From Caldifarciminota bacterium (GTDB taxonomy: Bacteria > Hydrothermota > UBA3073 > NMUJ01), in the NCBI GenBank assembly GCA_021158725.1, contig JAGGUB010000044.1, positions 77,239-141,238 of the forward strand: a DNA stretch of 64,000 nt. The letters are read 5' to 3'. This document shows positions 1-9,834 of the stretch, in pieces. The first letter of the stretch is position 1, and every line of letters starts with the position of its first letter. Below the pieces are notes generated by a model that had not been told where the DNA came from, did no database searches, and saw only the letters and a list, made by a program, of their open reading frames with translations. Position numbers and translations under genes: made by a program.

Positions 1-73
1 TGCCATAGATGACCATGAAGCAGTTGAAAACATAGCTTATACGTTGGTAAGCAAGCAATTGGCTGCAGGTTAA
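1..73 (+). CDS. C-terminal end of an unidentified protein (partial)
   Basis: An open frame enters from the left edge, with the first full codon at base 2, and stops at TAA 71-73. It gives about 23 residues ending in SKQLAAG. It is the only upstream reading that ends just before the sigma-factor promoter, so it is probably the tail of the preceding gene. The fragment is too short to assign a family. A chance open frame of this length is quite possible. Confidence 0.4.
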   Translation, partial: AIDDHEAVENIAYTLVSKQLAAG

Positions 74-82
74 GGTAACTGT

Positions 83-108
83 CAACTTTTTATCCCAAAT
101 TTACGTCT
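83..108 (+). promoter_or_regulatory. Putative ECF-sigma-dependent promoter of the sigma/anti-sigma operon
   Basis: CAACTTTTT at 83-91 and TTACGTCT at 101-108 form a bipartite motif, with ATG at 120. Nearly the same pair of blocks lies upstream of the tolC operon on the minus strand at 9780-9804. ECF sigma factors usually recognise an AAC-containing -35 and a CGT-type -10 and activate their own genes. The spacing between the blocks differs by one base between the two sites. Autoregulation is inferred from the shared motif. Confidence 0.5.
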
Positions 109-119
109 AACCTATAAGG

Positions 120-638
120 ATGCGAGAGGAATGGGTTCTACGTGCACAGCAGGGTGATAAGAAAGCGTTTGATAGGATAGCAAGAGAATGGTACCCGAAG
201 ATACTGAACTATGTGTATAGGGCAACACTCAACATGGAGCTGGCAACTGAGATCACACAGATAACGATGGTACAGTCATATTTCAAGCTACAGCAATTGA
301 GGGAACCACGATACTTTGCCACTTGGATATATAAAATAGCGACTAATTTGATATTCGATCACTTACGTGATAAGCAGCGTGAACCGCTTGCACTCGACGA
401 TATTGTTGAACCTTCTTTTACACCGAACTGGGAGACGAAGCTCGCCATCCAGCAAGCGTTAAGCCAGCTATCTGATAAGGAACGTACGGTGGTTGTCATG
501 AAGATCTACGAAAATATGAAGTTCCGTGAGATAGCTGAGGTGCTGGACGAACCTGAAAGTACCATAAAAACCCGTCTATACAATGGGCTTAAAAAGTTGA
601 AGCAAATTTTGGAGGATTGGGGTATGAAGGAGGTATGA
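120..638 (+). CDS. ECF-type RNA polymerase sigma factor
   Basis: A 172-residue sigma-70 family protein with the minimal ECF layout. Region 2 is at about residues 5-80, with the core-binding and -10 recognition helices around FATWIYKIATNLIFDHLRD. Region 4 is at about 105-165, with a helix-turn-helix around MKFREIAEVLDEPESTIKTR. It directs RNA polymerase to a small regulon, usually for envelope or stress responses. It is followed and slightly overlapped by a zinc-finger anti-sigma gene, the usual ECF arrangement. The ATG follows TATAAGG with no properly spaced Shine-Dalgarno, so the message may be leaderless. The regulon is suggested by the motif it shares with the tolC operon. Confidence 0.9.
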   Translation: MREEWVLRAQQGDKKAFDRIAREWYPKILNYVYRATLNMELATEITQITMVQSYFKLQQLREPRYFATWIYKIATNLIFDHLRDKQREPLALDDIVEPSFTPNWETKLAIQQALSQLSDKERTVVVMKIYENMKFREIAEVLDEPESTIKTRLYNGLKKLKQILEDWGMKEV

Positions 639-1120
639 TGGATTGCGAAACAGTAAAAGAGAAATTAATCGCTTATATATTTGGTGAGTTGCCCGAACCT
701 GTACAACGTGAAGTTCGTGAACACCTGAAAACATGTAAGTCATGCAACGCTGAGTGTAAGTCACTTGTATCGATAGTCAATATGTTACGTGATAACTGGA
801 TATCAGCACCCATTAAGAAGGTACGTCATCGTACACGTATATCGGTGGTAAGGTCTATCGGTTATGCGATTGCTGGTGTGTTATTAATTTTGGCGATATT
901 TAACTCAAGGTTCCACTATGATGGCGTAACGCGATCGTGGGAGGTCTCTTTTTCGGTGTTACCACATAGAGCTAACGAACAGTATATACAGGAGGTGTTA
1001 GATGCACGTGATGAACGGTTATTGACGGTGTTTGCCGAAATTATTGGCCAACTTGAAGCCCGTTGGGCAGATAATTTTTACACGATGAGCCTTTACCTTG
1101 AGAAAGGAGGTGAAAGATGA
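638..1120 (+). CDS. Zinc-finger (zf-HC2) transmembrane anti-sigma factor
   Basis: About 160 residues. The N-terminal zinc-binding anti-sigma domain carries the H-x3-C-x2-C motif (HLKTCKSC) at about residues 30-40. A basic stretch and one transmembrane helix follow at about 75-95 (GYAIAGVLLILAIF), then a short extracytoplasmic tail. It probably holds the preceding sigma factor inactive at the inner membrane until an envelope signal arrives. Two tandem ATGs (635 and 638) follow AAGGAGG; 638 gives the better spacing. It overlaps the sigma stop codon, so the pair is translationally coupled. The family is clear; the inducing signal is unknown. Confidence 0.87.
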   Translation: MDCETVKEKLIAYIFGELPEPVQREVREHLKTCKSCNAECKSLVSIVNMLRDNWISAPIKKVRHRTRISVVRSIGYAIAGVLLILAIFNSRFHYDGVTRSWEVSFSVLPHRANEQYIQEVLDARDERLLTVFAEIIGQLEARWADNFYTMSLYLEKGGER

Positions 1121-2031
1121 AAAAGTTAATCCCACCGCTTATTGTTGTCGCAGTGATTGCAGGGTCACTTCATGGTGAGAATAGTAACCCACCATTGTCT
1201 AAGCTACATCGTGATATAGAGATATCGGAAGTAATACTTGAGGAAGTGGTACTCGGTACCCATACTGTGGAAGGGTTTCTCGGTAAAGTTGAGGGCTTCT
1301 ACTTTCCCGAAAAGGGGTTGATATTCGTGGTTAATGTACCGTTGCTGTTGGGTACACCAGCTGAAACCTTGGAGGTACGTGTTAAGGATTTCTTTTGCCA
1401 TTATCTTATTGCGTTTCCATATCTTGATAGAAATGAACGAATACGTGTAGCATTACGTTACGAATACCCAAGCTTTGAGGGACTGCTCAAGGAAGAGGGA
1501 GAGGGTCCTCAGGTGGTGGTCTTCTCTATAAAGAAGGCAGACCTCGACAAGTACAAGTCGGGTAAGTTAAGTGAGAAAGCTTTACGAGCTAAGATCAAGG
1601 TAACCGAGATACGTGATCTACCGCGTGACGTCCGTGTGATGGGTGCTATACTCAAGGAGACGATAGATTCACCTGAAAGCATGGCATTGTATTTACCGGA
1701 TGATGGTGCATACTTCCTCTATTACGGTAGGGGTATACGGCATGTATTGGAATCATTGAAATCACTAAGAGGGCGTATTGAGCTGAAGGTCAGAAAAGAA
1801 GTCGAACATCGCATTAAAGCCAAAGAACGTGAGCTGATCGAAACACTTGCATTGTACAGCGGGACGCTTGTCTCACTCAAAGAGCACGATTATGTAAACA
1901 TTGGTATATCGATGACACGTGAGGGGCCAACTTTTATACTGCAGGCAAAGAAAGGCGATCTGGTTAAGCTCAGCCAGAAAGAGCTTACACCTGAAGAGTT
2001 CAGCAAGCGGATTCGTCACCTACGCTATTGA
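1117..2031 (+). CDS. Uncharacterised exported protein of the sigma/anti-sigma operon
   Basis: 304 residues with an N-terminal signal peptide (MKKLIPPLIVVAVIAGSLHG), so probably periplasmic or envelope-attached. No catalytic motif is recognisable. The middle has alternating beta-type and charged helical segments, with a long charged, helix-prone stretch at about residues 205-250. It starts inside the anti-sigma stop codon (ATGA overlap) with a strong GGAGGTGAAAG ribosome-binding site, so it is the third gene of the ECF operon. It could be a sensor or effector of the sigma circuit, but this rests on position alone. The family is not recognised. Confidence 0.75.
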   Translation: MKKLIPPLIVVAVIAGSLHGENSNPPLSKLHRDIEISEVILEEVVLGTHTVEGFLGKVEGFYFPEKGLIFVVNVPLLLGTPAETLEVRVKDFFCHYLIAFPYLDRNERIRVALRYEYPSFEGLLKEEGEGPQVVVFSIKKADLDKYKSGKLSEKALRAKIKVTEIRDLPRDVRVMGAILKETIDSPESMALYLPDDGAYFLYYGRGIRHVLESLKSLRGRIELKVRKEVEHRIKAKERELIETLALYSGTLVSLKEHDYVNIGISMTREGPTFILQAKKGDLVKLSQKELTPEEFSKRIRHLRY

Positions 2032-2037
2032 TATTAA

Positions 2038-2058
2038 CCGAGGGGTACAACCCCTCGG
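2038..2058. terminator. Bidirectional hairpin between convergent operons
   Basis: A perfect 9-bp stem (CCGAGGGGT / ACCCCTCGG) with a 3-nt loop fills the 38-bp gap between the sigma operon and the tricorn gene, which converge here. Neither side has a strong T run, so it may act as a weak bidirectional terminator or as a 3'-end protective hairpin. Confidence 0.6.
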
Positions 2059-2069
2059 TACCTTCGTGG

Positions 2070-5000
2070 TTACTCACGTAGCTTCTGGAGTATCACTTCG
2101 ATCGCTTTCTCCAGTTGTGGATCGTATCCTTTGGTAAGTAGGTCAGGTCTATCATCTACAGGTATATCAGGGGTGACACCTTCGTTTTCTATAACCCAGT
2201 TACCCTTTAAGTCACGGAACCTCCCCACCGGTACCGTTATGTAGCCACCATCCATAAGCTGCCACCCCCAGCATCCGATAAGTCCACCCCAAGTACGGTT
2301 ACCAATAAGTGGGCCAAGCCCCAGCTCCCTGAAGTAGTATGGGAACATATCGCCACCTGATCCTGCATATTCGTTAATAATGCATACGAGTTTGCCATGA
2401 AATTTAACAAAAGGATCGATACTTGGCTGCCCCACACGTGAGACGAACTCACCCAACGGCCTACGTTGTAGGTAATCCATAAACATAGCGGGTGACCACC
2501 CACCACCATTGTAACGTACGTCGATTATTAAACCCTCCTTGTTGGATTGTGCAAAGAAATACTTGCCAAACTCCTTCAACCCCCACGTAGCGGTGTTCGG
2601 CACATGTATGTAACCTACACGTCCGTTGGTGGCAGTTTCTACCTTGTGGCGGTTGGTCTCCACCCAGTCAAGGTATCGTAGCTCCAGCTCATTACCTAAG
2701 CTGATGGGCTTGACTACCACCGTACGTGTGCCCTTTACGATGGGTTTGTCGTTGACCTCAAGCCTCACCTGTTTATCTACGGTGTTTTCAAAATATTTGT
2801 AGGGGTTATCCGGATATCGGACGAGCTGACCCTCAACTTTTATGAGATATTCGCCTTCCTTCACCATTACACCAGGTTCTGTGAGTGGTGCACGTCGCTT
2901 TTCTTGCCAGTTTTCTCCCTTGTAGATTTTCTTAAACTTATAGAACCCAGTGGTGGGGTCGAGTTCGAAATCCACACCTAATAAGCCAACCTTTACCTCC
3001 TTCTGTGGTAGCTTGCCACCCCATACATACGTGTGTGAGGCACCCAACTCACGTAACATACCCGCTATTAAGTAATTCAAGTCGTACCTATCAGCTGCAT
3101 AAGGTAAGAATTTGCTGTAAATCTCATACAAGCCGTGCCAATCCACGCCGTGCATGTTGGTATCGTAGAAGAAATCGCGTTCCAACCGCCACGCTTCGTG
3201 TAACATTTGACACCATTCCTGGCGGGGATCGACCTTTAGCCTCAGCTTGTCAGTTTTGAGCTTACCATCACCGACACTATACTGAGTATCGTTCACCTCG
3301 ATGATACCGAATGTATTATCAGCTTTATACAGTACATACTTACCGTCTTCTGATACCCTATACCCATCTATACCTTCAATCAATACATGGTCTTTCTGGT
3401 TTTCGATATCATACACGTGTAAATTGTATTTATGCTTCCTGGATGTAAAATCCGTACGCTCTAAGTAGAATATTTTATTTTCGGTAGCTGCCAAACCTGA
3501 GTAATTGCCAGCAGGTATCGGTACAGCTACTACACGTTGTGATATACCTTCGGGATCGATTTCTATATTTTCAGGTGGCTTCTTTTCGGGTTCCTCGGGT
3601 TCTTCTTTCTCTTCTTCGGGTATCTCTTCGTCACTCTTGGGTAGGAATGGTGATGGTATGTCTGCCTGTAATGTGATCAAACATATGTTCTGAGTAGCAG
3701 GGTAAACTCGGAGCTCACCGAAATCACCACGTGCGGGGGTAAACGTTCTCGATGAGATAAAATAAAGGTACTTACCGGAGGGATCAAAACATACCTCATC
3801 GTCATCGTATAGATCTGTGGTTATCTTATAAGATTCTTTAGTTTCCACCGAATAAAGGTAAACCGATCCGTACCAGTTATCGTTCTGCTTGATGTAGGCG
3901 AGCCACCGACTATCGGGTGACCAGCAATAACTCCATATGTAATCGACTGCTGAGGTATCAACTAACACTGGTTTTTTATTATCGATATCCACATAGAATA
4001 ACCTCAACTTGCTATCCGAATATAGCAGTTTCTTGCTGTCAGGTGACCACACCAATGGCCAACGGTAACATTCACCATCATAGGTGATACGGGTTGCGTC
4101 ACCGGTGCCATCAGCTTTACGTATGTATATTTCGTATTCACCGGACTCATCCGATAGATACGCTATCCATTCACCATCGGGTGACCATACCGCATAGCGT
4201 TCACGTGTACCAGCTGTACAGGTGATATTACGTACTGGGCCTTTCTCTTTGGGTACAGTGAATATATCACCACGTGCAACCAACACGGCACGTTTGGCGT
4301 GTGGTGATATATCGAACCAATCCACAAGGGTTGAAACATCCTCGTATCTTGGACGTACAAACTTGTAGTCATCCGGTACCTTGATCTTCAATCTATGGTA
4401 TCTTTCGGTTGTGAGATCCAACACCCATAATGTGCCACCACATTGGTAGACGATTTTTGAGCCACCTAAACTTGGCAACTCGACATCGAAATCCTGATGA
4501 TCGGTTACCTTACGTATAACCCCGGTGTTGGTATCATAACAGTAAATGTTGAGCTTACCATCTCTATCAGACAAAAAGTATATCTTATCTTTGTACCAAA
4601 GTGGACATATGTCGGTACCCTCCCAATCCGTTACCCTATAGGCTGTATCGCGGTCAAAATCGTATATCCATACGTCGGGTACCTGGCCACCACGATAGTT
4701 GCGCCACCCCAATCGCGCAGGACGACGGTTGAAAGCTACCTTATTACCATCGGGTGAAAAGCTTGCCCAATAGACTACGGGTAGGGGTAGCTCCTCCGGT
4801 AGACCGCCCTCCAGCGATACCCTATACAGGCGTGGTTGACACCAATGTGTACGCCGTGATATGAATAGCACATGGTTGCCATCGTGTGTCCACCCTATTA
4901 CCCTATCGGAAGCTGGATGGTACGTCAACCGCAACGGAGGGCCACCATCTACAGGTATCACGTATACATCGAAGTTATCTGCATCGTAATGACCACTAAA

Positions 5001-5222
5001 CGCTACGAACCTACCATCGGGTGAAAACTTGGGGTTGGATTCGAACCCCTCATCTGAGGTCAATCTCCTGGCAATACCACCGGTATCGGGTACCAACCAC
5101 AGATCGCCACCGTATTCGAAGACAATAGTATGGTTACAAATATCGGGAGCTGATAGCAATAGTGTACTATCTCCATATGGGCTACTTACTAAGAGAAGTG
5201 GGAACACCAGTAGCCAGCTCAT
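2070..5222 (-). CDS. Tricorn-type serine protease with predicted export signal
   Basis: About 1050 residues. Order: an N-terminal hydrophobic signal-like segment (SWLLVFPLLLVSS), WD40-like PD40 beta-propeller repeats (many SPDG motifs) to about residue 630, a PDZ-like region, and an S41 peptidase domain. The tricorn catalytic set is visible: Ser-His in GASHTYV, the nucleophile serine in NEYAGSGGD, and the glutamate in ENEGVTPD. Tricorn degrades oligopeptides and in archaea is cytosolic; the signal segment here suggests export. An acidic proline/glutamate-rich linker lies at about 3550-3645. The start was moved to the ATG at 5222 because GGAGGT precedes it. Last gene of the tolC-macA-macB operon. 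Confidence 0.9.
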   Translation of the reverse strand: MSWLLVFPLLLVSSPYGDSTLLLSAPDICNHTIVFEYGGDLWLVPDTGGIARRLTSDEGFESNPKFSPDGRFVAFSGHYDADNFDVYVIPVDGGPPLRLTYHPASDRVIGWTHDGNHVLFISRRTHWCQPRLYRVSLEGGLPEELPLPVVYWASFSPDGNKVAFNRRPARLGWRNYRGGQVPDVWIYDFDRDTAYRVTDWEGTDICPLWYKDKIYFLSDRDGKLNIYCYDTNTGVIRKVTDHQDFDVELPSLGGSKIVYQCGGTLWVLDLTTERYHRLKIKVPDDYKFVRPRYEDVSTLVDWFDISPHAKRAVLVARGDIFTVPKEKGPVRNITCTAGTRERYAVWSPDGEWIAYLSDESGEYEIYIRKADGTGDATRITYDGECYRWPLVWSPDSKKLLYSDSKLRLFYVDIDNKKPVLVDTSAVDYIWSYCWSPDSRWLAYIKQNDNWYGSVYLYSVETKESYKITTDLYDDDEVCFDPSGKYLYFISSRTFTPARGDFGELRVYPATQNICLITLQADIPSPFLPKSDEEIPEEEKEEPEEPEKKPPENIEIDPEGISQRVVAVPIPAGNYSGLAATENKIFYLERTDFTSRKHKYNLHVYDIENQKDHVLIEGIDGYRVSEDGKYVLYKADNTFGIIEVNDTQYSVGDGKLKTDKLRLKVDPRQEWCQMLHEAWRLERDFFYDTNMHGVDWHGLYEIYSKFLPYAADRYDLNYLIAGMLRELGASHTYVWGGKLPQKEVKVGLLGVDFELDPTTGFYKFKKIYKGENWQEKRRAPLTEPGVMVKEGEYLIKVEGQLVRYPDNPYKYFENTVDKQVRLEVNDKPIVKGTRTVVVKPISLGNELELRYLDWVETNRHKVETATNGRVGYIHVPNTATWGLKEFGKYFFAQSNKEGLIIDVRYNGGGWSPAMFMDYLQRRPLGEFVSRVGQPSIDPFVKFHGKLVCIINEYAGSGGDMFPYYFRELGLGPLIGNRTWGGLIGCWGWQLMDGGYITVPVGRFRDLKGNWVIENEGVTPDIPVDDRPDLLTKGYDPQLEKAIEVILQKLRE

Positions 5223-5272
5223 GGTACCTCCTTTACTAAAATTTACGACAAATCGTGGTTGCCAATAGTGAG

Positions 5273-7264
5273 CTACTCGTAACGTAGGGCCTCGACTGGA
5301 TCCATGCATGCAGCTTTACGTGCGGGGTACATGCCAAAGAATATACCCACAGTGACTGCAAACATAAACGCAAGCAAGACAGAGCTGAACGTAACCACCG
5401 ATTGGCCACCACCCCATAACCGAGGTGGCCCAAACATACCTGCACCTACCATCAAATTGCCAATCGTATTAGCGAATAGTGTACCCAACAATATACCTAT
5501 TATGCCACCCGTAACCGATAGCATGGTTGATTCTATCAGAAACTGTATCATGATATCACGTCGACGTGCACCCACCGCTTTACGTAAACCTATCTCACGT
5601 GTACGTTCGGTTACTGAGACCAACATTATGTTCATTATACCGATACCGCCAACAATTAGCGATATAGCTGCTATACCTGCAAGCATTATTTTGAACGTAC
5701 CAACAGTTTTCTCGATGGTTTGACGAAACTCTTCCTGGCTGCGGATGGCGAAATCCTCAACCTTGTTGTGTCTATCAAGTAACAATTGACGTACCTGCTG
5801 GCTGGCAGTGTCTGCCAGATTGGGTTTGGATTGCACCAATATCATCTGTACCCTATCGTCACCTGTGAACCGTTTCTGCATCGTAAGTATGGGGACGAAA
5901 ATCTGGTCGTCAAACCTTAGCCACCCAAATGCTCCCTTTTCCTGCATCACACCAACAACTGTGAAACGCTCACCTTCTAACTTGATCTCTTTACCTATGG
6001 GGTCTTCGTCACCAAATAGTTCCTTCTTGACATTCTTGCCAAGTACACAGATTTTGGCCCAACTCTCGAGATCGTCTTCGTTGATGAACCTACCATATTC
6101 TGGCCAATGGTTACGTATCATCTGATATTCTGGGGTGGTACCTATAACCTCAGCCTCGTATTCGTTATCAAGGTACCGGGCAACCACATTACGTCGTATT
6201 TCGGGTGCTACATAGTCGACAGCTGTACATTTAGCCTTGATAGCTATGGCATCTGCATAGGTGAGCCCTCTGGATCTGCCACGCCACTCGAGTGCCTCCT
6301 CTTTGGTCCTTGGTGGCATATTGAATACCATGACTACATTGGCACCAAGTTTCTCGATCTCTGTTGTTATGTGGCGTTTGGCACCTTCACCGACACCGAG
6401 CATACCGATGACAGCGGCTACACCTATCACGATACCAAGCACCGTAAGCAATGACCGTAACCTGTTGTGTAGTATTGCACGATAGCCGGAAACCAACCCC
6501 GTAAGTAAGCTACCCAGGAAGCTGCTGTTTTTGGGATGGCTAACAGGTTTGTTATTCCCTACATATATTTTATGTGAACGTAATCGCTCATCTTTCTCTA
6601 TTTTGCCATCCCTTATGTGTAGCACCCTATCTGCGTAGCTGGCAACTTCAGGATCGTGTGTCACAACGATTACGGTTTTACCTTGCTCATGTAAGGATTT
6701 GAATGTTGACATTACCTCTCTACCGGATTGTGAGTCCAAGTTACCAGTGGGCTCATCGGCTAACAGTATCTCGGGATCGTTCACCAACGCACGTGCGATA
6801 GCTACCCGTTGTTGTTCACCACCTGAGAGTTCATTTGGATAATGGTATGTACGTGCTTTCAAACCTACCGCTTCAAGTGCAAGCCTTGCACGTGACTTAC
6901 GTTCGTCACCACTTACACCTGAGTATAGCATGGGGAGTTCGACATTATCGAGTGCAGTCATCCTCGGTAGTAAATTGAACAACTGGAAAACGAACCCTAT
7001 ACGTTGGTTACGGATGAGGGCCAGCTCGTTATCATCAAGGGTATTCACCAACCGTCCATCAAGATAATACTCGCCGGATGTGGGACGTGCCAAACATCCC
7101 AATATATGCATGAGTGTGGTCTTACCTGAACCTGAAGGCCCCATTATCGAAACGAACTCACCACGTTCGATATCAAACGATACCTCACGTAGGGCTATAA
7201 CCTCAAGCTTACCGATACGATAGATTTTGGTTACCTTGTTCACATGGATGAGTGGCTTCTTCAT
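5273..7264 (-). CDS. macB: MacB-family ABC transporter, ATPase-permease fusion
   Basis: 663 residues. The N-terminal ATPase (about 1-230) has Walker A GPSGSGKT, signature LSGGEQQR, Walker [10 protein letters not shown] and the H-loop VVTHD. The C-terminal part has the MacB layout: one transmembrane helix near residue 270, a large periplasmic domain, and three helices at about 530-650. MacB is a mechanotransducer that drives TolC-dependent export of peptides, lipoproteins or drugs. It overlaps macA by 4 bp and belongs to a complete tripartite set (tolC-macA-macB). The neighbouring tricorn protease hints at peptide substrates, but this is inference. Confidence 0.93.
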   Translation of the reverse strand: MKKPLIHVNKVTKIYRIGKLEVIALREVSFDIERGEFVSIMGPSGSGKTTLMHILGCLARPTSGEYYLDGRLVNTLDDNELALIRNQRIGFVFQLFNLLPRMTALDNVELPMLYSGVSGDERKSRARLALEAVGLKARTYHYPNELSGGEQQRVAIARALVNDPEILLADEPTGNLDSQSGREVMSTFKSLHEQGKTVIVVTHDPEVASYADRVLHIRDGKIEKDERLRSHKIYVGNNKPVSHPKNSSFLGSLLTGLVSGYRAILHNRLRSLLTVLGIVIGVAAVIGMLGVGEGAKRHITTEIEKLGANVVMVFNMPPRTKEEALEWRGRSRGLTYADAIAIKAKCTAVDYVAPEIRRNVVARYLDNEYEAEVIGTTPEYQMIRNHWPEYGRFINEDDLESWAKICVLGKNVKKELFGDEDPIGKEIKLEGERFTVVGVMQEKGAFGWLRFDDQIFVPILTMQKRFTGDDRVQMILVQSKPNLADTASQQVRQLLLDRHNKVEDFAIRSQEEFRQTIEKTVGTFKIMLAGIAAISLIVGGIGIMNIMLVSVTERTREIGLRKAVGARRRDIMIQFLIESTMLSVTGGIIGILLGTLFANTIGNLMVGAGMFGPPRLWGGGQSVVTFSSVLLAFMFAVTVGIFFGMYPARKAACMDPVEALRYE

Positions 7265-8421
7265 CTACGTATACCACGTGATGATGGTCTCCTGTATTGG
7301 CCCAATGACGTTGGTAACCCTATCATTGGTTGCAGGAGCACTGTATCGCCTTCGGATAGACCATGTTTGATCTCAACGTTAACGTCATCCTCCAACCCTG
7401 TAACTACTGGTTGTAGATGTGGTGTACCATGGTGTAGCACTTTTACGAATTTGTGGCCATCACGTTCGATGATAGCAGTTTTAGGTACCAGCAACACGTT
7501 ATGAGCTTCACCTACGATTATATCGATATCGGCTGTCATACCGGGTTTGATTAGCGAATCTGCATCAAGTATATCAACCTCTACAGGATATACGACGATG
7601 TTCTGTTCGACTGTACCGGTGGGTGATATCTTTCTTACTTTTCCATGGTAGACTTTACCACGTATGGCATCGAACCCAATCCGTACAGGGTGGCCAACCT
7701 TCACTTTAGCTACGTCTATTTCGTTGAGCTTGGCCTTAACTATCATCTTACTCAAATCCGCTATAGTCATAAGTACGGTACCGCCACCATACGTGCGTGT
7801 ACCAGAGGTGATCATCTCACCTTCTTCGACGTTTAGATTTATTACGACACCGGATACAGGTGACTTGATCGCTATCAAAGTAACTTCGTTAGCTGTAAGT
7901 TCTTCTGGGTTGATATCAGCACCACCAAGTAATAGCTTAAGCTGACGTTTGGCTAACTCATAGTTGATTTTACAATCTTCATAGAGTTTTTCAGCATCCT
8001 CAACCTCCTTTTTGGCGATGAAGCCTTTCTCGAACAGCGTACGCTTGCGCTCCAGATCGCGGTGTGCGGATTCGAGTTCCAGCTTCGTACGTTGTAGGGT
8101 AGCCCATGCGGTGGCTACCTGTTGTGATTGTGTAGCTTCCAGTTGTATGATTGCGAGTGTATCACCGGGCTCCACTACGGTACCTTCATCTACAAGTAGG
8201 GATTTGATCTCACCGGCGAAATCGGACTTGATGTTGACCATGGTTAGTGGTTCAACCCTACCGCTTTCTGTTACTTTAAGGATGATAGAGCCACGTTTAG
8301 CGATGGCTTGGGATAATTTTAATTTATCCATCGCGGTGTCATGATGACGTGCTTTCCACAGTACCAAGCCCACAACTATTACCACGATTGCGGCAATCAC
8401 TGCAAACAGCCTATTGCGCAT
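7261..8421 (-). CDS. macA: MacA-like periplasmic adaptor (HlyD/RND membrane-fusion family)
   Basis: 386 residues. An N-terminal membrane anchor ([18 protein letters not shown]) is followed by a split lipoyl domain ([20 protein letters not shown], then [15 protein letters not shown]), a coiled-coil hairpin at about 110-165, a beta-barrel and a membrane-proximal domain. It bridges the MacB permease to the TolC channel. It overlaps both partner genes by 1-4 bp, showing tight coupling. The substrate cannot be read from the sequence. Confidence 0.9.
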   Translation of the reverse strand: MRNRLFAVIAAIVVIVVGLVLWKARHHDTAMDKLKLSQAIAKRGSIILKVTESGRVEPLTMVNIKSDFAGEIKSLLVDEGTVVEPGDTLAIIQLEATQSQQVATAWATLQRTKLELESAHRDLERKRTLFEKGFIAKKEVEDAEKLYEDCKINYELAKRQLKLLLGGADINPEELTANEVTLIAIKSPVSGVVINLNVEEGEMITSGTRTYGGGTVLMTIADLSKMIVKAKLNEIDVAKVKVGHPVRIGFDAIRGKVYHGKVRKISPTGTVEQNIVVYPVEVDILDADSLIKPGMTADIDIIVGEAHNVLLVPKTAIIERDGHKFVKVLHHGTPHLQPVVTGLEDDVNVEIKHGLSEGDTVLLQPMIGLPTSLGQYRRPSSRGIRR

Positions 8422-9755
8422 TAATCCTCCAGCTTATAAGGTAATTGTCCCATAGCAACTGCCAACCTGGACTTAGCAATAAGATAATCATATATTGCAT
8501 TCGTATAGCTTAGCTTGCTATCAAGTAGCGTAATACTGGCATCTATGACCTCAGTTATGGGTGCGATACCTGCTCTGTAGCGACCAAGTGCTATGTCGTA
8601 GCTTAGCTGTGCGGCTTTAAGTTGCTTGCGGGTGAGCTCGATCTTCTTCAACCCCGTCACCATATCCACGTATGCGAGTTGTACCTCAAGTATAGCGGAA
8701 CGTTTCAGTTTATCGTACTCTAAGCGTGAGTTGTCAAGATAAAGGGAGGCCATCTTTATGGCATGCCAGGTTTTACCGGCATCAAATATTGGGAAACTCA
8801 ACCCCAGGGATATGGACCAATCACTATATCTGTTGAGATTGGTACGGGTTACTGGTATACCATCGAATACGAATCTATCTGCGGTAAGATGATAACTACC
8901 TGTGATTGTTAAGTAGGGCAACCTTTCCAACCATGCAAGTTTTAGGTTATAAACGTTACTCATGATATCAGATTGCGCCCTGAGCAGGTCAGGACGTTCC
9001 TTTAGTGCAATAGCAATACAAGAGTCTATGCTGGGTGGCTGTTCCTCTATGGATTCAACCTGTTTGATCTTTATTGGGTAATCCAGATCTATACCTAAAG
9101 CATCGTTTAACTCCATACGGGCGAGTTCAAGCTGCCCTTTGGCTTGGGTGAGGTCAACCTCAGCACGTGTAACTTCTACCTCAGCCTTCAATACATCGGA
9201 TTTGGGTGCAAGCCCAAGCTCAAACCTTGTGCGGGCAAGTTCAAGCTGCTGCTTCTTTTGGGTGAGATTCTCCTCGTACAGTTTGAGCATAGCCTGTGAC
9301 TTAAGTAAGTTAAAATACTTACGTATGAGGTTAAGTATGACTGTTTGCTCGGTATTGCGATAGATTTGTCGCTGTATAGCGAGTGAATTGCGTGCTTGGG
9401 CAATATTTATCAGGTTCCTGCCACTATTGAATGGTGTGAGTGTGGCGTTGATACCCAGATTGTAATGGTTGGGTGTCCACTCCAGCCTGTTATATACATT
9501 GTTGAGGTCGTAGCTACCCGATAGCTGTATGGTGGGTGCAATGGCTGTTTTCATATCCTGTAGGTTAAGCTCCGCCACACGTAGGTTGTTACGTGCTATA
9601 CGTAGGTCGGGTGAATTATTTAGCGCTATTTCGATACATTCCGTAAGTGTGAGCGTATCGTTTAGGGTAGAATCCGCACGTAATGGGTAGCTATAAAGCA
9701 ATAGTATACAGATCGATACACTTGCCCATCCTCTGCGTACGATATGATTCCACAT
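8421..9755 (-). CDS. TolC-family outer-membrane efflux channel
   Basis: 444 residues with a signal peptide (SVSICILLLYSYPLRA) and two tandem outer-membrane-efflux repeats, each with the long alpha-barrel helices typical of TolC (for example QLELARTRFELGLAPKSDVL and its later counterpart LSYDIALGRYRAGIAPITEV). It forms the trimeric outer-membrane tunnel for the MacAB pump encoded just downstream. First gene of the operon. The ATG follows AGGAGGTAAC and a putative ECF-type promoter. The presence of TolC is direct evidence for an outer membrane. Confidence 0.92.
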   Translation of the reverse strand: MWNHIVRRGWASVSICILLLYSYPLRADSTLNDTLTLTECIEIALNNSPDLRIARNNLRVAELNLQDMKTAIAPTIQLSGSYDLNNVYNRLEWTPNHYNLGINATLTPFNSGRNLINIAQARNSLAIQRQIYRNTEQTVILNLIRKYFNLLKSQAMLKLYEENLTQKKQQLELARTRFELGLAPKSDVLKAEVEVTRAEVDLTQAKGQLELARMELNDALGIDLDYPIKIKQVESIEEQPPSIDSCIAIALKERPDLLRAQSDIMSNVYNLKLAWLERLPYLTITGSYHLTADRFVFDGIPVTRTNLNRYSDWSISLGLSFPIFDAGKTWHAIKMASLYLDNSRLEYDKLKRSAILEVQLAYVDMVTGLKKIELTRKQLKAAQLSYDIALGRYRAGIAPITEVIDASITLLDSKLSYTNAIYDYLIAKSRLAVAMGQLPYKLED

Positions 9756-9779
9756 GTTACCTCCTTATACTCAAAAATA

Positions 9780-9804
9780 AGACGTAATTTAATTTAAAAA
9801 GTTG
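9780..9804 (-). promoter_or_regulatory. Putative ECF-sigma promoter of tolC-macAB-tricorn
   Basis: Read on the minus strand: CAACTTTTTA starts at 9804 and TTACGTCT ends at 9780, about 25 nt before the tolC ATG. The two blocks match those upstream of the ECF sigma gene (83-108), with one base less between them. This is the best evidence in the window for what the ECF factor controls. Confidence 0.5.
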
Positions 9805-9834
9805 TATCTTTTCGTGACACGTTACATGGTGAGC

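Noticed and set aside
3005..3259. Plus-strand open frames across the tricorn, macB and tolC genes
   Set aside because: They are complementary shadows with no ribosome-binding sites and no family features.
3550..3645. Low-complexity Glu/Pro-coding tract in the tricorn gene as a frameshift or repeat expansion
   Set aside because: The frame stays open, and acidic linkers are common between propeller domains. No exact repeat unit was found.
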